Counted from the first letter of the stretch, positions 8,191 through 18,716 are shown. The stretch is DNA of 64,000 bases from Ignavibacterium sp. (GCF_025998815.1 NZ_AP026678.1:930001-994000); one strand, 5' to 3'. The notes: a model not told the origin generated them from the sequence alone. A program made the numbers and translations.

Positions 8191-8787
8191 TTGGATAAAG
8201 TTCAGTGCGAAATAGTAGGTCTTTCATCCAGTCCATCTACAGGTGGAGCTTATGCAATATTATTGAAAGAGATTGATGGGAACAGACGGCTTCCAATTAT
8301 CATCGGACATTTCGAAGCTCAGGCAATTGCTTTGGAAATGGAAGGTATAAAACCTCCCCGTCCTTTAACTCATGATTTACTCAAAAGCGTAATTGATAAT
8401 CTCGGAGGAACAGTCGTTGAAATTGTGATTAGTGAATTAAGAGAAAATACTTTTTATGCAAAGATAGTTCTTGATGTAAGTGGATTGACAAATGAAATAG
8501 ATGCAAGACCAAGTGATGCTATGGCTTTGGCAGTAAGAACAGATGCCCCGATTTACGTTGCTGAAGCAGTTATGGAAGCAGCTTCATTTATTCCGACTGA
8601 TGAAGCAGAAACAGATTTAACTGAAAGTTTTGAAGAAGAAAAAAAACCGGGCGAAAGTTTACCCAAATCCAAAGAAGCACAGATTGCAGCTCTTCAGGAA
8701 AAGTTGAGAGAAGCACTTGAGAAAGAAGAATATGAAAGAGCTGCAAAACTAAGGGATGATATTAAAAAGTTAACTCAAAGTAATTAG
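8191..8787 (+). CDS. Bifunctional nuclease (BFN/DUF151) domain protein with C-terminal UVR motif
   Basis: The 198-residue product starts at a TTG (8191) behind a weak AGGT; no ATG fits before the conserved domain. Residues 1-130 form a BFN/DUF151 domain ([42 protein letters not shown]). The C-terminal 35 or so residues are a UvrB/UvrC-type coiled motif ([20 protein letters not shown]). Family members have been reported with nuclease activity, but the cellular role is not established. The stop is 2 bp from the convergent DUF2851 stop. Confidence 0.9.
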   Translation: MDKVQCEIVGLSSSPSTGGAYAILLKEIDGNRRLPIIIGHFEAQAIALEMEGIKPPRPLTHDLLKSVIDNLGGTVVEIVISELRENTFYAKIVLDVSGLTNEIDARPSDAMALAVRTDAPIYVAEAVMEAASFIPTDEAETDLTESFEEEKKPGESLPKSKEAQIAALQEKLREALEKEEYERAAKLRDDIKKLTQSN

Positions 8788-8789
8788 TA

Positions 8790-10268
8790 TCAGCTTGCAA
8801 AAACTTTTTTACCTATTTCACACTCTATGCATTGCTGCTTGATGCAAAAATTTCTGAAAAGCTCTATCATTCCCTGATAATATACACTTCTTAATTTTTT
8901 ATCTGATATATTTAGTACTTCGCTAACTTCATCAACAAGGTGATTACTTTCCTTTTGTGTAAAATGAATGTATAGAGCAAGAACGCGCTCAGCCAATTTC
9001 CTTTTATCGAATATCTCAAAGTAAACTGTCAGAATTGGTAAAATAATATTAACAATTGTTTCATCCGCTCTGCCCAATCCAATAAAATACTTGATGTCGG
9101 TTCTGACTGGCTTATTAAAATTAAAATGCTTCGCCCAATAATCTTCACCTTTAACAATAAGTAAATCTCTTAGTTTAGAAATCAACTTATAGTTATTCTG
9201 AATGCTTGAAACTGCACCTATTATTCTGCTGAATAAATTTTTATTCAGAATTCTGTCCAGTAATCTTGCACCTGCTGCAAGCCGAACAGTCGGAAAGTTC
9301 TGTGGTCTGAGTTTAAAGAAGTGCCAGTGTGATTTATTAAAATAAACTCCATCATAACCAGATTTTAATTGCTCCCAATTCTCGTATAAATTTCGAATGT
9401 ACTCAGTTGTTTCTTCATCTTCGAGTTTATTTAATTCAGGGACTAATCCGCTTATAAAAAACAAAGCACTTTCTGCTTGCGGAATAAAATTTTCCTTTGG
9501 TATTCTTCTGAAAAAGTTGATGTCAATCGCGTGACTTAATTTCATCATTATATCTTTATTCTTGGAATAACCTAACGCCTCAAATATTTCTTCGTAAAGA
9601 AGTTGTTGCCAAATCTCAGCGTTTTCAAAATCACTCGATGTGAAAGTTCTTTCTTCAATTTCTTTGTGAAAATCATGATTTATTTTGGGTTCACTTATCA
9701 TTACTTCGTGTAAAACTATTAACTCTTTCAAACGTGCAAGAAATCTATCACATTTTTTTCTGTACCTCTGTAAACCAAGTTCTTTAATGAATTTTAATTT
9801 GAGTTCGATTGGAGCTTCATCCGCAACCTCACTGCAAGGCATTTTAATTTCATCTTCACCAATTTTAGAAATTTCTGTTAAGAGTGTTTCGCGTAGTGGT
9901 TGAGATAAATATTTACTGAGATTAAGTGTTGGGACATGTCTTCCACTCTGAGTTATTACATAACCAGATGATTGATTATCAGCAATGGTAATATGAAGAA
10001 TTGTTTTATTGTATCTTTGATTCAGATGATGACCGTGTGAACGCCAGTCGGAATGAAAAGTATCGATTTCAACATCACCGGTGAAAGTAATATTTCCAAT
10101 TCTAATTCTTGCATTATGAAAATCTGGTCCAGCTTTATCACTATTCTTTGAGCCAGGGTCGATAACTTCTATTTCAGTTCCGTCAGAAGTTTTCAGAACC
10201 TCACTAAATTGTTTTTCCTCCCAAATCTTATAAATAAGTTGCTCGGGAATTCTGGAATATTTTTTCAC
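8790..10268 (-). CDS. DUF2851 family protein
   Basis: The 492-residue protein starts at a GTG (10268) preceded by AGCGAGG. The N-terminal part has the DUF2851 signature: PGSKNSDKAGPDFHNARIRI, GDVEIDTFHSDWRSHGHH and ILHITI, and the C-terminus ends with clustered Cys residues (FCIKQQCIECEIG). The pattern of invariant His/Asp residues followed by a helical region suggests an enzyme, but no function is known to me. It is common in Bacteroidota and Ignavibacteria. Confidence 0.85.
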   Translation of the reverse strand: MKKYSRIPEQLIYKIWEEKQFSEVLKTSDGTEIEVIDPGSKNSDKAGPDFHNARIRIGNITFTGDVEIDTFHSDWRSHGHHLNQRYNKTILHITIADNQSSGYVITQSGRHVPTLNLSKYLSQPLRETLLTEISKIGEDEIKMPCSEVADEAPIELKLKFIKELGLQRYRKKCDRFLARLKELIVLHEVMISEPKINHDFHKEIEERTFTSSDFENAEIWQQLLYEEIFEALGYSKNKDIMMKLSHAIDINFFRRIPKENFIPQAESALFFISGLVPELNKLEDEETTEYIRNLYENWEQLKSGYDGVYFNKSHWHFFKLRPQNFPTVRLAAGARLLDRILNKNLFSRIIGAVSSIQNNYKLISKLRDLLIVKGEDYWAKHFNFNKPVRTDIKYFIGLGRADETIVNIILPILTVYFEIFDKRKLAERVLALYIHFTQKESNHLVDEVSEVLNISDKKLRSVYYQGMIELFRNFCIKQQCIECEIGKKVFAS

Positions 10269-10348
10269 GGGAACCTCGCTTAAATTAAGCTTGGATAAAA
10301 CTCTGATTCAAAAATAAATGAAATTTATTTATCAAACAGTATTTATTA

Positions 10349-11158
10349 TTAAGAAAAAATTTGTTTGGCTATTTCATTTAATCGTTGAATTTCTTTTTCA
10401 GCAAGTTGACCGAAATCTTTTTCAGATGACAAATAGATAATCCCTCTGCTGATATTCACAATAAAATTTTTTCTGTTCTGACCGTGAAAAACTTTTAATA
10501 CATCCTCAAAACTTCCTCCCTGTGCTCCAACTCCCGGAAGAAGAACACTCAAATCGGAAAATGAATTGATATTAGTTTTGAGTTCATCCAAATTAGTAGC
10601 GCCAAAGACGATTCCGCAGTTTTTATCAATATTCCAATCAGTAGTTAAACTTATTATTCTTTGGTAAAGAAATGTTCCATCTTTAAGAATTTGTTTTTCA
10701 AAATCAATAGAGCCCGGATTAGAAGTTAAGGCAAGAATAAAATTCAATTTATCTTTATAGTTGAGGAAAGGTTGAAGTGAATCCTTTCCCATATATGGAT
10801 GAAGCGTAATAGCATCAAATCCAAAGTGCTCAAATACAGACTTCGCATACATTTCAGAAGTGTTTCCAATATCGCCGCGCTTTGCATCAGCAATTGTTAA
10901 AATATCATCTGGAATAAATTCCAAGGTCTTTTCAATAATCTCAAATCCTTTTTGCCCGAGTGCTTCATAAAAAGCAAAATTAATTTTATAAGCAGCTGCA
11001 AATTCTTTTGTGGCTTCTACAATATTTCTGTTGAATTCAAAAATTGGTTCTGTTTCAGAAAGTAAATATTGCGGAATTTTAGTCAGGTCTGAATCTAATC
11101 CAACACAAACAAATTTTAATTCATCATTTTTAAGCAATAACTTTTCTAAAGCTTTCAT
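10349..11158 (-). CDS. pyrF: Orotidine 5'-phosphate decarboxylase (type 2)
   Basis: The 269-residue TIM-barrel enzyme converts OMP to UMP, the last step of UMP synthesis. The catalytic motif DAKRGDIGNT (around residues 90-99), the FCVGLDSDL-type N-terminus and the phosphate-binding LLPGVGAQGG match the longer type 2 PyrF. It is the last gene of the minus-strand run that starts with pyrG, 3 bp after rodA. Confidence 0.95.
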   Translation of the reverse strand: MKALEKLLLKNDELKFVCVGLDSDLTKIPQYLLSETEPIFEFNRNIVEATKEFAAAYKINFAFYEALGQKGFEIIEKTLEFIPDDILTIADAKRGDIGNTSEMYAKSVFEHFGFDAITLHPYMGKDSLQPFLNYKDKLNFILALTSNPGSIDFEKQILKDGTFLYQRIISLTTDWNIDKNCGIVFGATNLDELKTNINSFSDLSVLLPGVGAQGGSFEDVLKVFHGQNRKNFIVNISRGIIYLSSEKDFGQLAEKEIQRLNEIAKQIFS

Positions 11159-11161
11159 ATA

Positions 11162-12391
11162 TTAAGCATAGTTTTTTCTTGTTCGATAAATATTCAGAAC
11201 AATTCCGAGCATAAACATATTTAGCAGGAATGAACTACCACCGTAACTTACAAATGGTAATGGCACTCCAATAATTGGAAGAATTCCGATAACCATTCCA
11301 ACATTGATGAGAAAGTGTGTAAAGTAAACACCAAATATTCCTATTATAACCAAACTTAAAAATTCATCTTTTGTTGACGAAGCAATATTTAAAAGTCTGA
11401 GAAAGATTATTAGAAATAGAGATAGAACAAGCATAGCACCGATAAATCCAAACTCTTCACCAATTGCACAGTAAATAAAATCAGTCCATTGCTCAGGGAT
11501 ATATTGCAGCTGAGTTTGATTTCCCTGCAAATAACCTTTACCAAAAATTCCCCCACTTCCTATTGCAACCATTGCCTGTATTGAATTGTAACCTGAACCT
11601 AAAGGGTCGCTCATCGGATCAATAAATGATTTTATTCTTGCTTGCTGATGTGGACTTAAAGCATTATATAAATTATCCGTGAAAAATCCTGCTGCAAGAT
11701 TTATCGCGAACACAGAGCCATTAAAAAACAAATCTCTCTTAAAGAAAAATAAAACTACCAATACAATGATAAGTGATGCTATAAATGGAATAGATCCGAA
11801 TAGAGATGCAACTGCAACAAATCCGGGCGAAAGAACAACAAATAAACCAAGTAAGCTTATTCCCTTCCAGAAAAGAACAATTAAGATGAATGAGAAAAAT
11901 ATAATTGATGTTCCCATATCAGGTTCAAGCAAAATCAAACCAATTGGAACAAATCCGATTGCCAATGCAATAAGAATATCTTTGAAGGAATCAATATTGT
12001 TATTTAATCTGGTCAGAAAATTGGCAAGCAAAAGTATAGTTCCGATTTTAGCAAATTCGGATGGTTGAAACCCAAATGAACCAAGCCCAAGCCAGCTTTT
12101 TGCACCTGAAACTTTTTTGCCGATAACAAGCACAACTACTAAGAATAACAATGAGAGAAGATATGTCGGGATTGAAATAAATTTTATTGTATTTGTTGGT
12201 AATGCATATGTTATAAAAAATCCAATATAACCAAGAACAGTAAATAATAATTGCTTTTCAAAATTTCCTGCTGCCTGTGGGTTGTTTAATGTAGCACTAT
12301 AAATTGCAGCAAGTCCAATGATGTTAAGGATTAAAACCGGAATAAAAATTTTAAAGTCAAACTTATCAGATATTTTATAATCAATCCTCAA
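11162..12391 (-). CDS. rodA: RodA, SEDS-family peptidoglycan glycosyltransferase
   Basis: This membrane protein has about ten hydrophobic segments and SEDS signatures GFQPSEFAKI and PLPFVSYGGSS. It polymerises glycan strands together with PBP2 for cell elongation. Two TTG starts are possible. The one at 12391 has GGAG six bases upstream and is chosen (409 residues); the one at 12406 would add five residues. It overlaps the end of mrdA by 11 bp, suggesting translational coupling. Confidence 0.93.
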   Translation of the reverse strand: MRIDYKISDKFDFKIFIPVLILNIIGLAAIYSATLNNPQAAGNFEKQLLFTVLGYIGFFITYALPTNTIKFISIPTYLLSLLFLVVVLVIGKKVSGAKSWLGLGSFGFQPSEFAKIGTILLLANFLTRLNNNIDSFKDILIALAIGFVPIGLILLEPDMGTSIIFFSFILIVLFWKGISLLGLFVVLSPGFVAVASLFGSIPFIASLIIVLVVLFFFKRDLFFNGSVFAINLAAGFFTDNLYNALSPHQQARIKSFIDPMSDPLGSGYNSIQAMVAIGSGGIFGKGYLQGNQTQLQYIPEQWTDFIYCAIGEEFGFIGAMLVLSLFLIIFLRLLNIASSTKDEFLSLVIIGIFGVYFTHFLINVGMVIGILPIIGVPLPFVSYGGSSFLLNMFMLGIVLNIYRTRKNYA

Positions 12392-14192
12392 TTTGTGCTC
12401 CTGCAATTACAGGTTGTTCAACCTTTTGTTTCTGATTTTTCAATTTATCTTTCAACAAATAAGCATCCATCATTTTTTTGGCAATAGGTGCTGCATGAGT
12501 ACCGCCAAAACCAACATTTTCAACAACCACAGCAACTGCAATTTTAGGATTTTCAGATGGAGCGAAACCAATAAAAAATGCGTGATCCTTTCCGTGAGGA
12601 TTTTGTGCTGTTCCGGTTTTACCTGATATGTGATAATCCGGATTTCTTAAATGTGTCGCAGTTCCTGAACCTTGAACTACTAAAAACATTCCCTGTTTAA
12701 CGATATCAAAAACTTCTTTTTTAATTTTCAAATTAATTTCATCAAACCTGAACGGAACTATTTCGCCGGTCTTGTTATCAAGGTAACCTTTTACAATATG
12801 TGGTGCAAAAGACTTTCCATCATTTGCTATCAAAGCAACATACTTTGCGAGCTGAAGCGGAGTTACACTTACTTCGCCCTGACCAATTCCTAAACTTGCC
12901 ATTATGCTTCTTGGCCAGTTATCGCCATAGAGTTTTTTATAATAAGATTCATCAGGTATAAAACCGGCAGCTTCTTCACCTATATCAATTCCGGTTTTCT
13001 GATTGAATCCAAATTTTGCTGCGTACTCTTTCCATTTTTCGAGACCAATTTTGTAAATCAAATTATAGAAAAAAGTATTACAAGATTTTTCAATTGCGTG
13101 CACAACATTAACTGATCCGTGCGAGCCATGACATTTAAAGAACCTTCCAAAGGTAAACCCACCACCGCAATAAATTGTTGTATTCACATCAATTAAACCT
13201 AAATCAAGTGCGGCGATAGCTGCAAGTACTTTGAAAGTTGATCCTGGTGGCTTTAATGACATAGTAGCACGATTGAACAAAGGTTTATCCGGATCTGAAT
13301 AAAGTTCCTGTAAAAAATCTTTGGAAGTGATATATGAAAATTGATTCAAATCATATTCCGGAGCACTTACTAAAGCAAGTATTTCTCCGGTTGAAGGTTC
13401 AATTGCAACTACAGCACCTCTTTTTCCTCTTAATTCTTCTTCAGCAACTTTCTGAACATCTCCATCAATAGATAAAACTAAATCGCGACCTTTTATTGAT
13501 TCTTTATCATTTGCCCCATCTTTATATCTGCCAATTTCTCTTCTTCTTGAATCAACTAATACATAGTGAAAACCTTTTTCACCTCTTAAATCTTTTTCAT
13601 ATTGTTTTTCAATTCCATTATGTCCGACATAATCACCGGGACGATAATAATCTTTTTCTTTTTCCAATTGCTGTGAAGAAATTTCTTTCGTGTATCCGAA
13701 GAGATGAGAACCCATCACACCATAAGGATAACCTCTTTGCATCTCAACAATGTAATCAACACCAGGAAGAAACTCTGAATTTTCCTCAAGCCAGGAAACC
13801 ACACTGAAATCAATTCCTCTTCTTATTCTGATTGGAATGTACTTGGAATAAATTTGATTTCTTTTCAGTATGCTGGCAACATATCCCGAATTAACTCCAA
13901 GAACTTTATCGAGTACTTTATTCAGACTTGTGTCATAATCAGCAGGAGTAATACGAAGAGTGTAGGCAGGGATATTATCAACAAGAACATTCATATTCCT
14001 GTCATAAAATACACCGCGCAAAGGAATCTGCTCAATTGGTTTAATGCTATTGCCAGCGGATTTTTCATCATAAGCTTCGTGATTAATTATTTGCATCTGG
14101 AATAAACGCACAGAGAATACAGCAAATATCAAAATGATGATACTGTATAAAATTGTTTTTCTGTTTACTGATGCAAAGTTTACTGCGTTCAT
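12381..14192 (-). CDS. mrdA: Penicillin-binding protein 2 (elongation transpeptidase)
   Basis: The 603-residue product has one N-terminal membrane segment, a dimerisation/pedestal region (PLRGVFYDRNMNVL, then RGYPYG and GHNGIEKQYE) and a transpeptidase domain. All three active-site motifs are intact: STFK near residue 317, SCN, and KTGTAQ near residue 526. It cross-links peptidoglycan during rod elongation with RodA and MreBCD. The start overlaps the mreD stop (ATGA). Confidence 0.95.
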   Translation of the reverse strand: MNAVNFASVNRKTILYSIIILIFAVFSVRLFQMQIINHEAYDEKSAGNSIKPIEQIPLRGVFYDRNMNVLVDNIPAYTLRITPADYDTSLNKVLDKVLGVNSGYVASILKRNQIYSKYIPIRIRRGIDFSVVSWLEENSEFLPGVDYIVEMQRGYPYGVMGSHLFGYTKEISSQQLEKEKDYYRPGDYVGHNGIEKQYEKDLRGEKGFHYVLVDSRRREIGRYKDGANDKESIKGRDLVLSIDGDVQKVAEEELRGKRGAVVAIEPSTGEILALVSAPEYDLNQFSYITSKDFLQELYSDPDKPLFNRATMSLKPPGSTFKVLAAIAALDLGLIDVNTTIYCGGGFTFGRFFKCHGSHGSVNVVHAIEKSCNTFFYNLIYKIGLEKWKEYAAKFGFNQKTGIDIGEEAAGFIPDESYYKKLYGDNWPRSIMASLGIGQGEVSVTPLQLAKYVALIANDGKSFAPHIVKGYLDNKTGEIVPFRFDEINLKIKKEVFDIVKQGMFLVVQGSGTATHLRNPDYHISGKTGTAQNPHGKDHAFFIGFAPSENPKIAVAVVVENVGFGGTHAAPIAKKMMDAYLLKDKLKNQKQKVEQPVIAGAQIED

Positions 14193-14677
14193 AAAATTCT
14201 TTTTTTCGGAACAAAAATTATTATAATCATGCTTAATAAAGCAGTATAAAAAGCTGGTAGAAAAGCATTCTGAAAGAATATCATTAAAATATTTGATGAT
14301 ATATCAAAAGCAGAGAAAAATGAATAAATAATCTGATCAACCAACGCAGCTAAAAATACAATCAATCCGAAATTGAAAAACATCAAGTAAATATCAACTT
14401 TGTTTTCTGAAGAGAAATAGCCTGCAACAAAACCTGCTACAGTTTTAGCAATCATAGTGCTTCCAAGTAAACTGCCTGTAACTAAATCAAAGAATAATCC
14501 ATAAATAAATCCTAAAACTGTTCCGTAAATCTGTCCTTCGGTTATAGAGTAATAAACAAGCAGAATTAAAATTAAATCAGGAACAACTTCACCAATTGAA
14601 ACAAGTGGAACAACAGTCGTTTGAATTATTAAAACGGGAATGAAAATTAATATTGATATGATATAGTTAAACTTCAT
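14189..14677 (-). CDS. mreD: Rod shape-determining protein MreD
   Basis: The 162-residue, very hydrophobic protein has about five membrane segments and the family-typical VPDLILILLVYYSI and GFIYGLFFDLVTGSLLG. It is part of the elongasome membrane scaffold. The start overlaps the mreC stop (ATGA) and the stop overlaps the mrdA start, as in a tightly coupled mre operon. Confidence 0.9.
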   Translation of the reverse strand: MKFNYIISILIFIPVLIIQTTVVPLVSIGEVVPDLILILLVYYSITEGQIYGTVLGFIYGLFFDLVTGSLLGSTMIAKTVAGFVAGYFSSENKVDIYLMFFNFGLIVFLAALVDQIIYSFFSAFDISSNILMIFFQNAFLPAFYTALLSMIIIIFVPKKRIL

Positions 14678-15510
14678 TGAAACTTTTTCAAAAAATTTAA
14701 TTCGAGACTATCAATTTCTTTGCTCGCAACTGTTTTTAATACAAATACATTTTCAACTTTTGAGAAATCAACAAATGGGATGACTTTTATTTCATTAAAT
14801 ATTCCTGTTTCAACATTATTACTACCAGCAGCAACGCCAACCGGAATTGGAAATGGTACAAGCGAGCTTAACTCAGAAGTAACTATTCTATCACCTTTTT
14901 TTATCTGATAGGTTTTTGGAACATTGATGATAACAAGATTTTCTCCATTCCATTTCATTAAACCATTTTCTCTAGTTCTTTCATCTTTAACAGTAATTTT
15001 CAAATCAACATTTTGTAATGTTCTTGCAATTGAATAGTTACCTGAAACTGAATAAATAATTCCAACCAATCCTTTATCAGTTAGAACAGGCATGCCAACT
15101 TTAACTGAATCGGAGTTTCCGACATTCAATGTAATTGTTCCCTGTACTCTGGATAAAGATTTTGATACTACACTAGCTGGAATCAAAGGATAACCGGATG
15201 TATCTTTCAGAGTGACTAAACCTTTAAGCTCTTCATTTATTATTGCTGCTTCTCTTAGTTTACTTAACTGAAGCATCAGTTTTGCATTAGTTTCCCGCAA
15301 CTGTTCATTTTCTTTTTTTAAGCTTTTAATATTCACAACATCTGAAACAACTGATGTAACAGTTGCAAATGTTCCGAATGAGATGGCTCTTACTCTTTGG
15401 ACTGCAGGAGAATGGTTTTGTGAGATAATGAATAAACTTAAGATAACAAGAACTGTTAGAATGATATATTCTTTGAAGTTATACCAAACCGAATTTAGAA
15501 ATCTTATCAT
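14674..15510 (-). CDS. mreC: Rod shape-determining protein MreC
   Basis: The 278-residue protein has one N-terminal membrane segment (residues 15-30), a coiled coil (about 58-95, KSLKKENEQLRETNAKLMLQ) and a periplasmic beta-domain (PASVVSKSLSR, GMPVLTDKGLVGII, VTSELSSLVPFPIPVG). It links MreB to the periplasmic enzymes. Its ATG shares the last base of the mreB stop (TAATG). Confidence 0.93.
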   Translation of the reverse strand: MIRFLNSVWYNFKEYIILTVLVILSLFIISQNHSPAVQRVRAISFGTFATVTSVVSDVVNIKSLKKENEQLRETNAKLMLQLSKLREAAIINEELKGLVTLKDTSGYPLIPASVVSKSLSRVQGTITLNVGNSDSVKVGMPVLTDKGLVGIIYSVSGNYSIARTLQNVDLKITVKDERTRENGLMKWNGENLVIINVPKTYQIKKGDRIVTSELSSLVPFPIPVGVAAGSNNVETGIFNEIKVIPFVDFSKVENVFVLKTVASKEIDSLELNFLKKFQ

Positions 15511-16538
15511 TAATATCTTCTGTTGCGAATAAGAACTTTCGAATACTGATTCATATTTTCAATAACTTTACCTGCACCTCGGGCAACGGCTGTAAGAGGA
15601 TCTTCTGCAACATGCACAGGAAGATTAGTTTCCATTCTGATTCTTTCATCAAGTCCTTTTAACAATGCTCCACCGCCTGTGAGCATTACTCCCCGGTCAA
15701 GAATATCAGCAGAAAGTTCGGGTGGAGTTCTTTCTAATGTTTGTCTTACAGCATCAACAATTTGAACAACTGCTTCGTTAAGTGCTTCACGGATTTCTAC
15801 TGAACTGACTTCAGTGGTTTTAGGAACTCCTCCGACAAGGTCTCTACCTTTAACCTGAATTGTAATTTCTTCTTTTAACGGAACTGCAGAACCAACTTCG
15901 CATTTAATCGCTTCGGCAGTTCTTTCTCCAATCAATATGTTGTGATTTTTTTTGAAGAACTGCATAATTGCGTAATTCATTTCATCGCCAGCAATTCTTA
16001 TTGATTCTTCATTAACAATTCCTGATAATGCAATAACCGCAATTTCAGTTGTGCCACCACCAATATCAATAATCATATTTCCAACAGGAGCTTCGACATC
16101 TATTCCAATTCCAATTGCAGCAGCCATTGGTTCAGCAATCAGATGAACTTCTTTTGCACCAGCGTGCTCGGCTGAATCTCTTACAGCTCTTTTTTCAACT
16201 TCAGTAACACCGCTTGGCACAGCAACAACGACTCTTCTGCTTCCCATAGCTCCGGAGCCACGAACCTTCTTTATAAAAGCTCTTATCATTCCTTCAGCAA
16301 TTTCAAAATCGGCAATTACTCCATCACGCATCGGTCTTGTAACTTTAATTTCTTTGTGTTCTCTTCCCTGCATTTCCTTGGCTTTATTGCCAAGAGCTAT
16401 AATTCGTTTTGTGTTTTTATCAAATGCAACGATTGATGGTTCGTTTAAAACAATTCCTTTACCCTTTACATAGATAAGAGTATTGGCAGTTCCTAAATCA
16501 ATTGCTATATCATTTGAAAAAAAATCAAATATTCCCAT
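15510..16538 (-). CDS. mreB: MreB, actin-like cell shape protein
   Basis: The 342-residue ATPase has DLGTANTLIYVKGKGIVLNE at the phosphate-1 site, the adenosine-loop-type IDIGGGTTEIAVIALSGIV, and LTGGGALLKGLDERI near the C-terminus. It polymerises at the inner membrane and directs lateral wall synthesis. It lies 8 bp after purH and is coupled to mreC, so rod-shape genes are fused to the purine cluster. Confidence 0.96.
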   Translation of the reverse strand: MGIFDFFSNDIAIDLGTANTLIYVKGKGIVLNEPSIVAFDKNTKRIIALGNKAKEMQGREHKEIKVTRPMRDGVIADFEIAEGMIRAFIKKVRGSGAMGSRRVVVAVPSGVTEVEKRAVRDSAEHAGAKEVHLIAEPMAAAIGIGIDVEAPVGNMIIDIGGGTTEIAVIALSGIVNEESIRIAGDEMNYAIMQFFKKNHNILIGERTAEAIKCEVGSAVPLKEEITIQVKGRDLVGGVPKTTEVSSVEIREALNEAVVQIVDAVRQTLERTPPELSADILDRGVMLTGGGALLKGLDERIRMETNLPVHVAEDPLTAVARGAGKVIENMNQYSKVLIRNRRY

Positions 16539-16546
16539 AAGTCCTC

Positions 16547-18064
16547 TTAGTGTTTAAAGTGTCTGATACCAGTAAATACCATTGTAATATTATTTTGATT
16601 TGCAGCCTCAATAACTTCCTGATCTCTTACAGAGCCACCTGGTTGAATAACTGCAGTTGCTCCACATTTTATAATTTCAAGCAACCCATCAGCAAATGGA
16701 AAAAATGCATCTGATGCAGCAACCGAGTTTGTCAAATCAAGTCCGTGTTCTTTAGCTTTCATATAAGCAATTTTAGCTGAATCAAGTCTGGACATTTGTC
16801 CCGCGCCAACTCCAAGCGTAGCTTTATCTTTTGCAAAAACAATTGCATTTGACTTTGTATGTTTAGCAACAATCCATGCAAAAGTCAAATCTTCAAGTTC
16901 TTTTTCAGTTGGTTTCCTGTTGGTTACAATTTGGAGCTCATCTTTATTCAAAGTGACCAAATCTTTATCCTGAACAAGAATACCTCCCGGAATACTTCTC
17001 GCAGATAATCCCGGCTCATTTATTTTTTTCAACTTTCTTACAAGTCTTCTGTCTTTTTTCTTTTTAAGAATAGCTAATGCTTCATCACTAAATGAAGGTG
17101 CACAAATTATTTCAAGAAAAATTTCATTTAACTTTTCTGCTGTCTTCTCATCAACTTCATCATTAAACGCGACTATTCCACCAAAGGCAGAAACAGGGTC
17201 ACATTTTAATGCTTTCAGATAAGCATCAAGCGGAAATGCACCAATAGCGGCTCCGGCAGCATTATTATGTTTGATTATCGCGCAAGCATTATCACCAAGT
17301 TCTTCACAGAGTTCTACTGCAGCAACCAAATCTAAAATATTATTGTACGAAATTTCTTTCCCATGAAAAACTTCAAAGTACTCATCAAAATTTCCAAATA
17401 CTTTTGCTGACTGATGAGGATTTTCACCGTAACGTAATTTTCGGTTTAGTTTTTCATTTATTCTTATATGAGATTTCTCCAAATCAAATCTTTGCTCAAG
17501 ATAATTTGCTATATGAGTGTCATAATTTGACGTGTATGAAAACGCCGCAACGGCAAGCTGCTCTTTGGTTTTATCAGAAATGTTTCCTTTTTCAAGTTCA
17601 GAAATGAAATTTTTATATTGTTCTGGACTTGTAAGAATCGAAACATATTTGTAATTCTTAGCAGCGGCACGAACTAAGCTAGGTCCACCGATATCAATAT
17701 TTTCAATAACATCATCGAGAGAAACATTTTCTTTTTTAATGGTCTGTACGAAAGGATAAAGATTCACGCATACGATATCAATCGGAAGTATTGAATTTTC
17801 ATTCGCCTGATTTTTATCCTCAGGATTGTCTCTTCTGAAAAGAATTCCTCCAAAAACTTTCGGATGAAGTGTTTTAACTCTGCCTTCAAAAATCTCCGGG
17901 AAACCTGTTAAATCACTTACTTCTGTAACAGGGACAGAGTTTTGAGTTAATAGTTTGGCAGTATTTCCGGTTGCTAAAATTTCATAATCAAACTTTAGAA
18001 GTGATTTTGCGAAATCAACGATTCCTGTTTTGTCCGAAACACTTATAAGAGCAAACTTTTTCAA
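16547..18064 (-). CDS. purH: Bifunctional AICAR transformylase / IMP cyclohydrolase
   Basis: The 505-residue enzyme catalyses the last two steps of IMP synthesis. The N-terminal cyclohydrolase domain has ISVSDKTGIVDFA and RVKTLHPKVFGGIL; the C-terminal transformylase has RYGENPHQSA, IKHNNAAGAAIG and the final ASDAFFPFADG. The start is TTG (18064) with a weak AGGT upstream, and it aligns with the usual MKKFALISVSDK beginning. It lies 10 bp after purN. Confidence 0.95.
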   Translation of the reverse strand: MKKFALISVSDKTGIVDFAKSLLKFDYEILATGNTAKLLTQNSVPVTEVSDLTGFPEIFEGRVKTLHPKVFGGILFRRDNPEDKNQANENSILPIDIVCVNLYPFVQTIKKENVSLDDVIENIDIGGPSLVRAAAKNYKYVSILTSPEQYKNFISELEKGNISDKTKEQLAVAAFSYTSNYDTHIANYLEQRFDLEKSHIRINEKLNRKLRYGENPHQSAKVFGNFDEYFEVFHGKEISYNNILDLVAAVELCEELGDNACAIIKHNNAAGAAIGAFPLDAYLKALKCDPVSAFGGIVAFNDEVDEKTAEKLNEIFLEIICAPSFSDEALAILKKKKDRRLVRKLKKINEPGLSARSIPGGILVQDKDLVTLNKDELQIVTNRKPTEKELEDLTFAWIVAKHTKSNAIVFAKDKATLGVGAGQMSRLDSAKIAYMKAKEHGLDLTNSVAASDAFFPFADGLLEIIKCGATAVIQPGGSVRDQEVIEAANQNNITMVFTGIRHFKH

Positions 18065-18074
18065 TTTATTCGAC

Positions 18075-18683
18075 CTAAGATTTAATTACTACTCTGTTAT
18101 CTTCAATTTTAATTTTATTTTCCGCAAAAGCTTTTATTACTTCGGGCAATAATTGATGTTCAATTTTCAAAACTCGTTCAGCAATTTCTTCAGGCGACTT
18201 AACATCTGAAATATCAACACATCTTTGAGCAATTATTTTTCCTCTGTCATATTCAGGATCAACAAAATGAACAGTTGCTCCGCTAACCTTTGCAGAAGAA
18301 TTAAATACAGCATTATGAACATTCATTCCATACATTCCTTTTCCACCAAAAGATGGAAGGAGTGCCGGATGGATATTGATAATACGATTTTCAAAATGTT
18401 TAACTACATCCAATGGTATCAGTTTCAGGTAACCGGCTAAAACAATCAAATCCAAATTATAACTCTTAAGCACACTCAATAAATCAGCAGTGTCAATTTT
18501 ATTTTCACCTTTTCCAATTACTTTCGTTTCTATTCCAAAACTTTTAGCAATCTCAAAAGCTGCACAATCTGATTTATCACTGAAAACTGCAATAACTTTA
18601 ATTAGGTTTGCTAAATCAGTGTGAGTTAAAATTGCTTTGAGATTCGAACCTCTGCCGGAAACAAAAACAGCTACTCTTAGCAC
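18075..18683 (-). CDS. purN: Phosphoribosylglycinamide formyltransferase
   Basis: The 202-residue enzyme uses 10-formyl-THF to formylate GAR. It has VSGRGSNLKAIL at the N-terminus, NIHPALLPSFGG with the catalytic Asn/His, and the downstream SGATVHFVDPEYDRG segment with the catalytic Asp. It starts with GTG (18683). It precedes purH in the same operon. Confidence 0.95.
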   Translation of the reverse strand: MLRVAVFVSGRGSNLKAILTHTDLANLIKVIAVFSDKSDCAAFEIAKSFGIETKVIGKGENKIDTADLLSVLKSYNLDLIVLAGYLKLIPLDVVKHFENRIINIHPALLPSFGGKGMYGMNVHNAVFNSSAKVSGATVHFVDPEYDRGKIIAQRCVDISDVKSPEEIAERVLKIEHQLLPEVIKAFAENKIKIEDNRVVIKS

Positions 18684-18716
18684 AAAAAATACCTTAATTT
18701 GAGGCGAAAATTATAC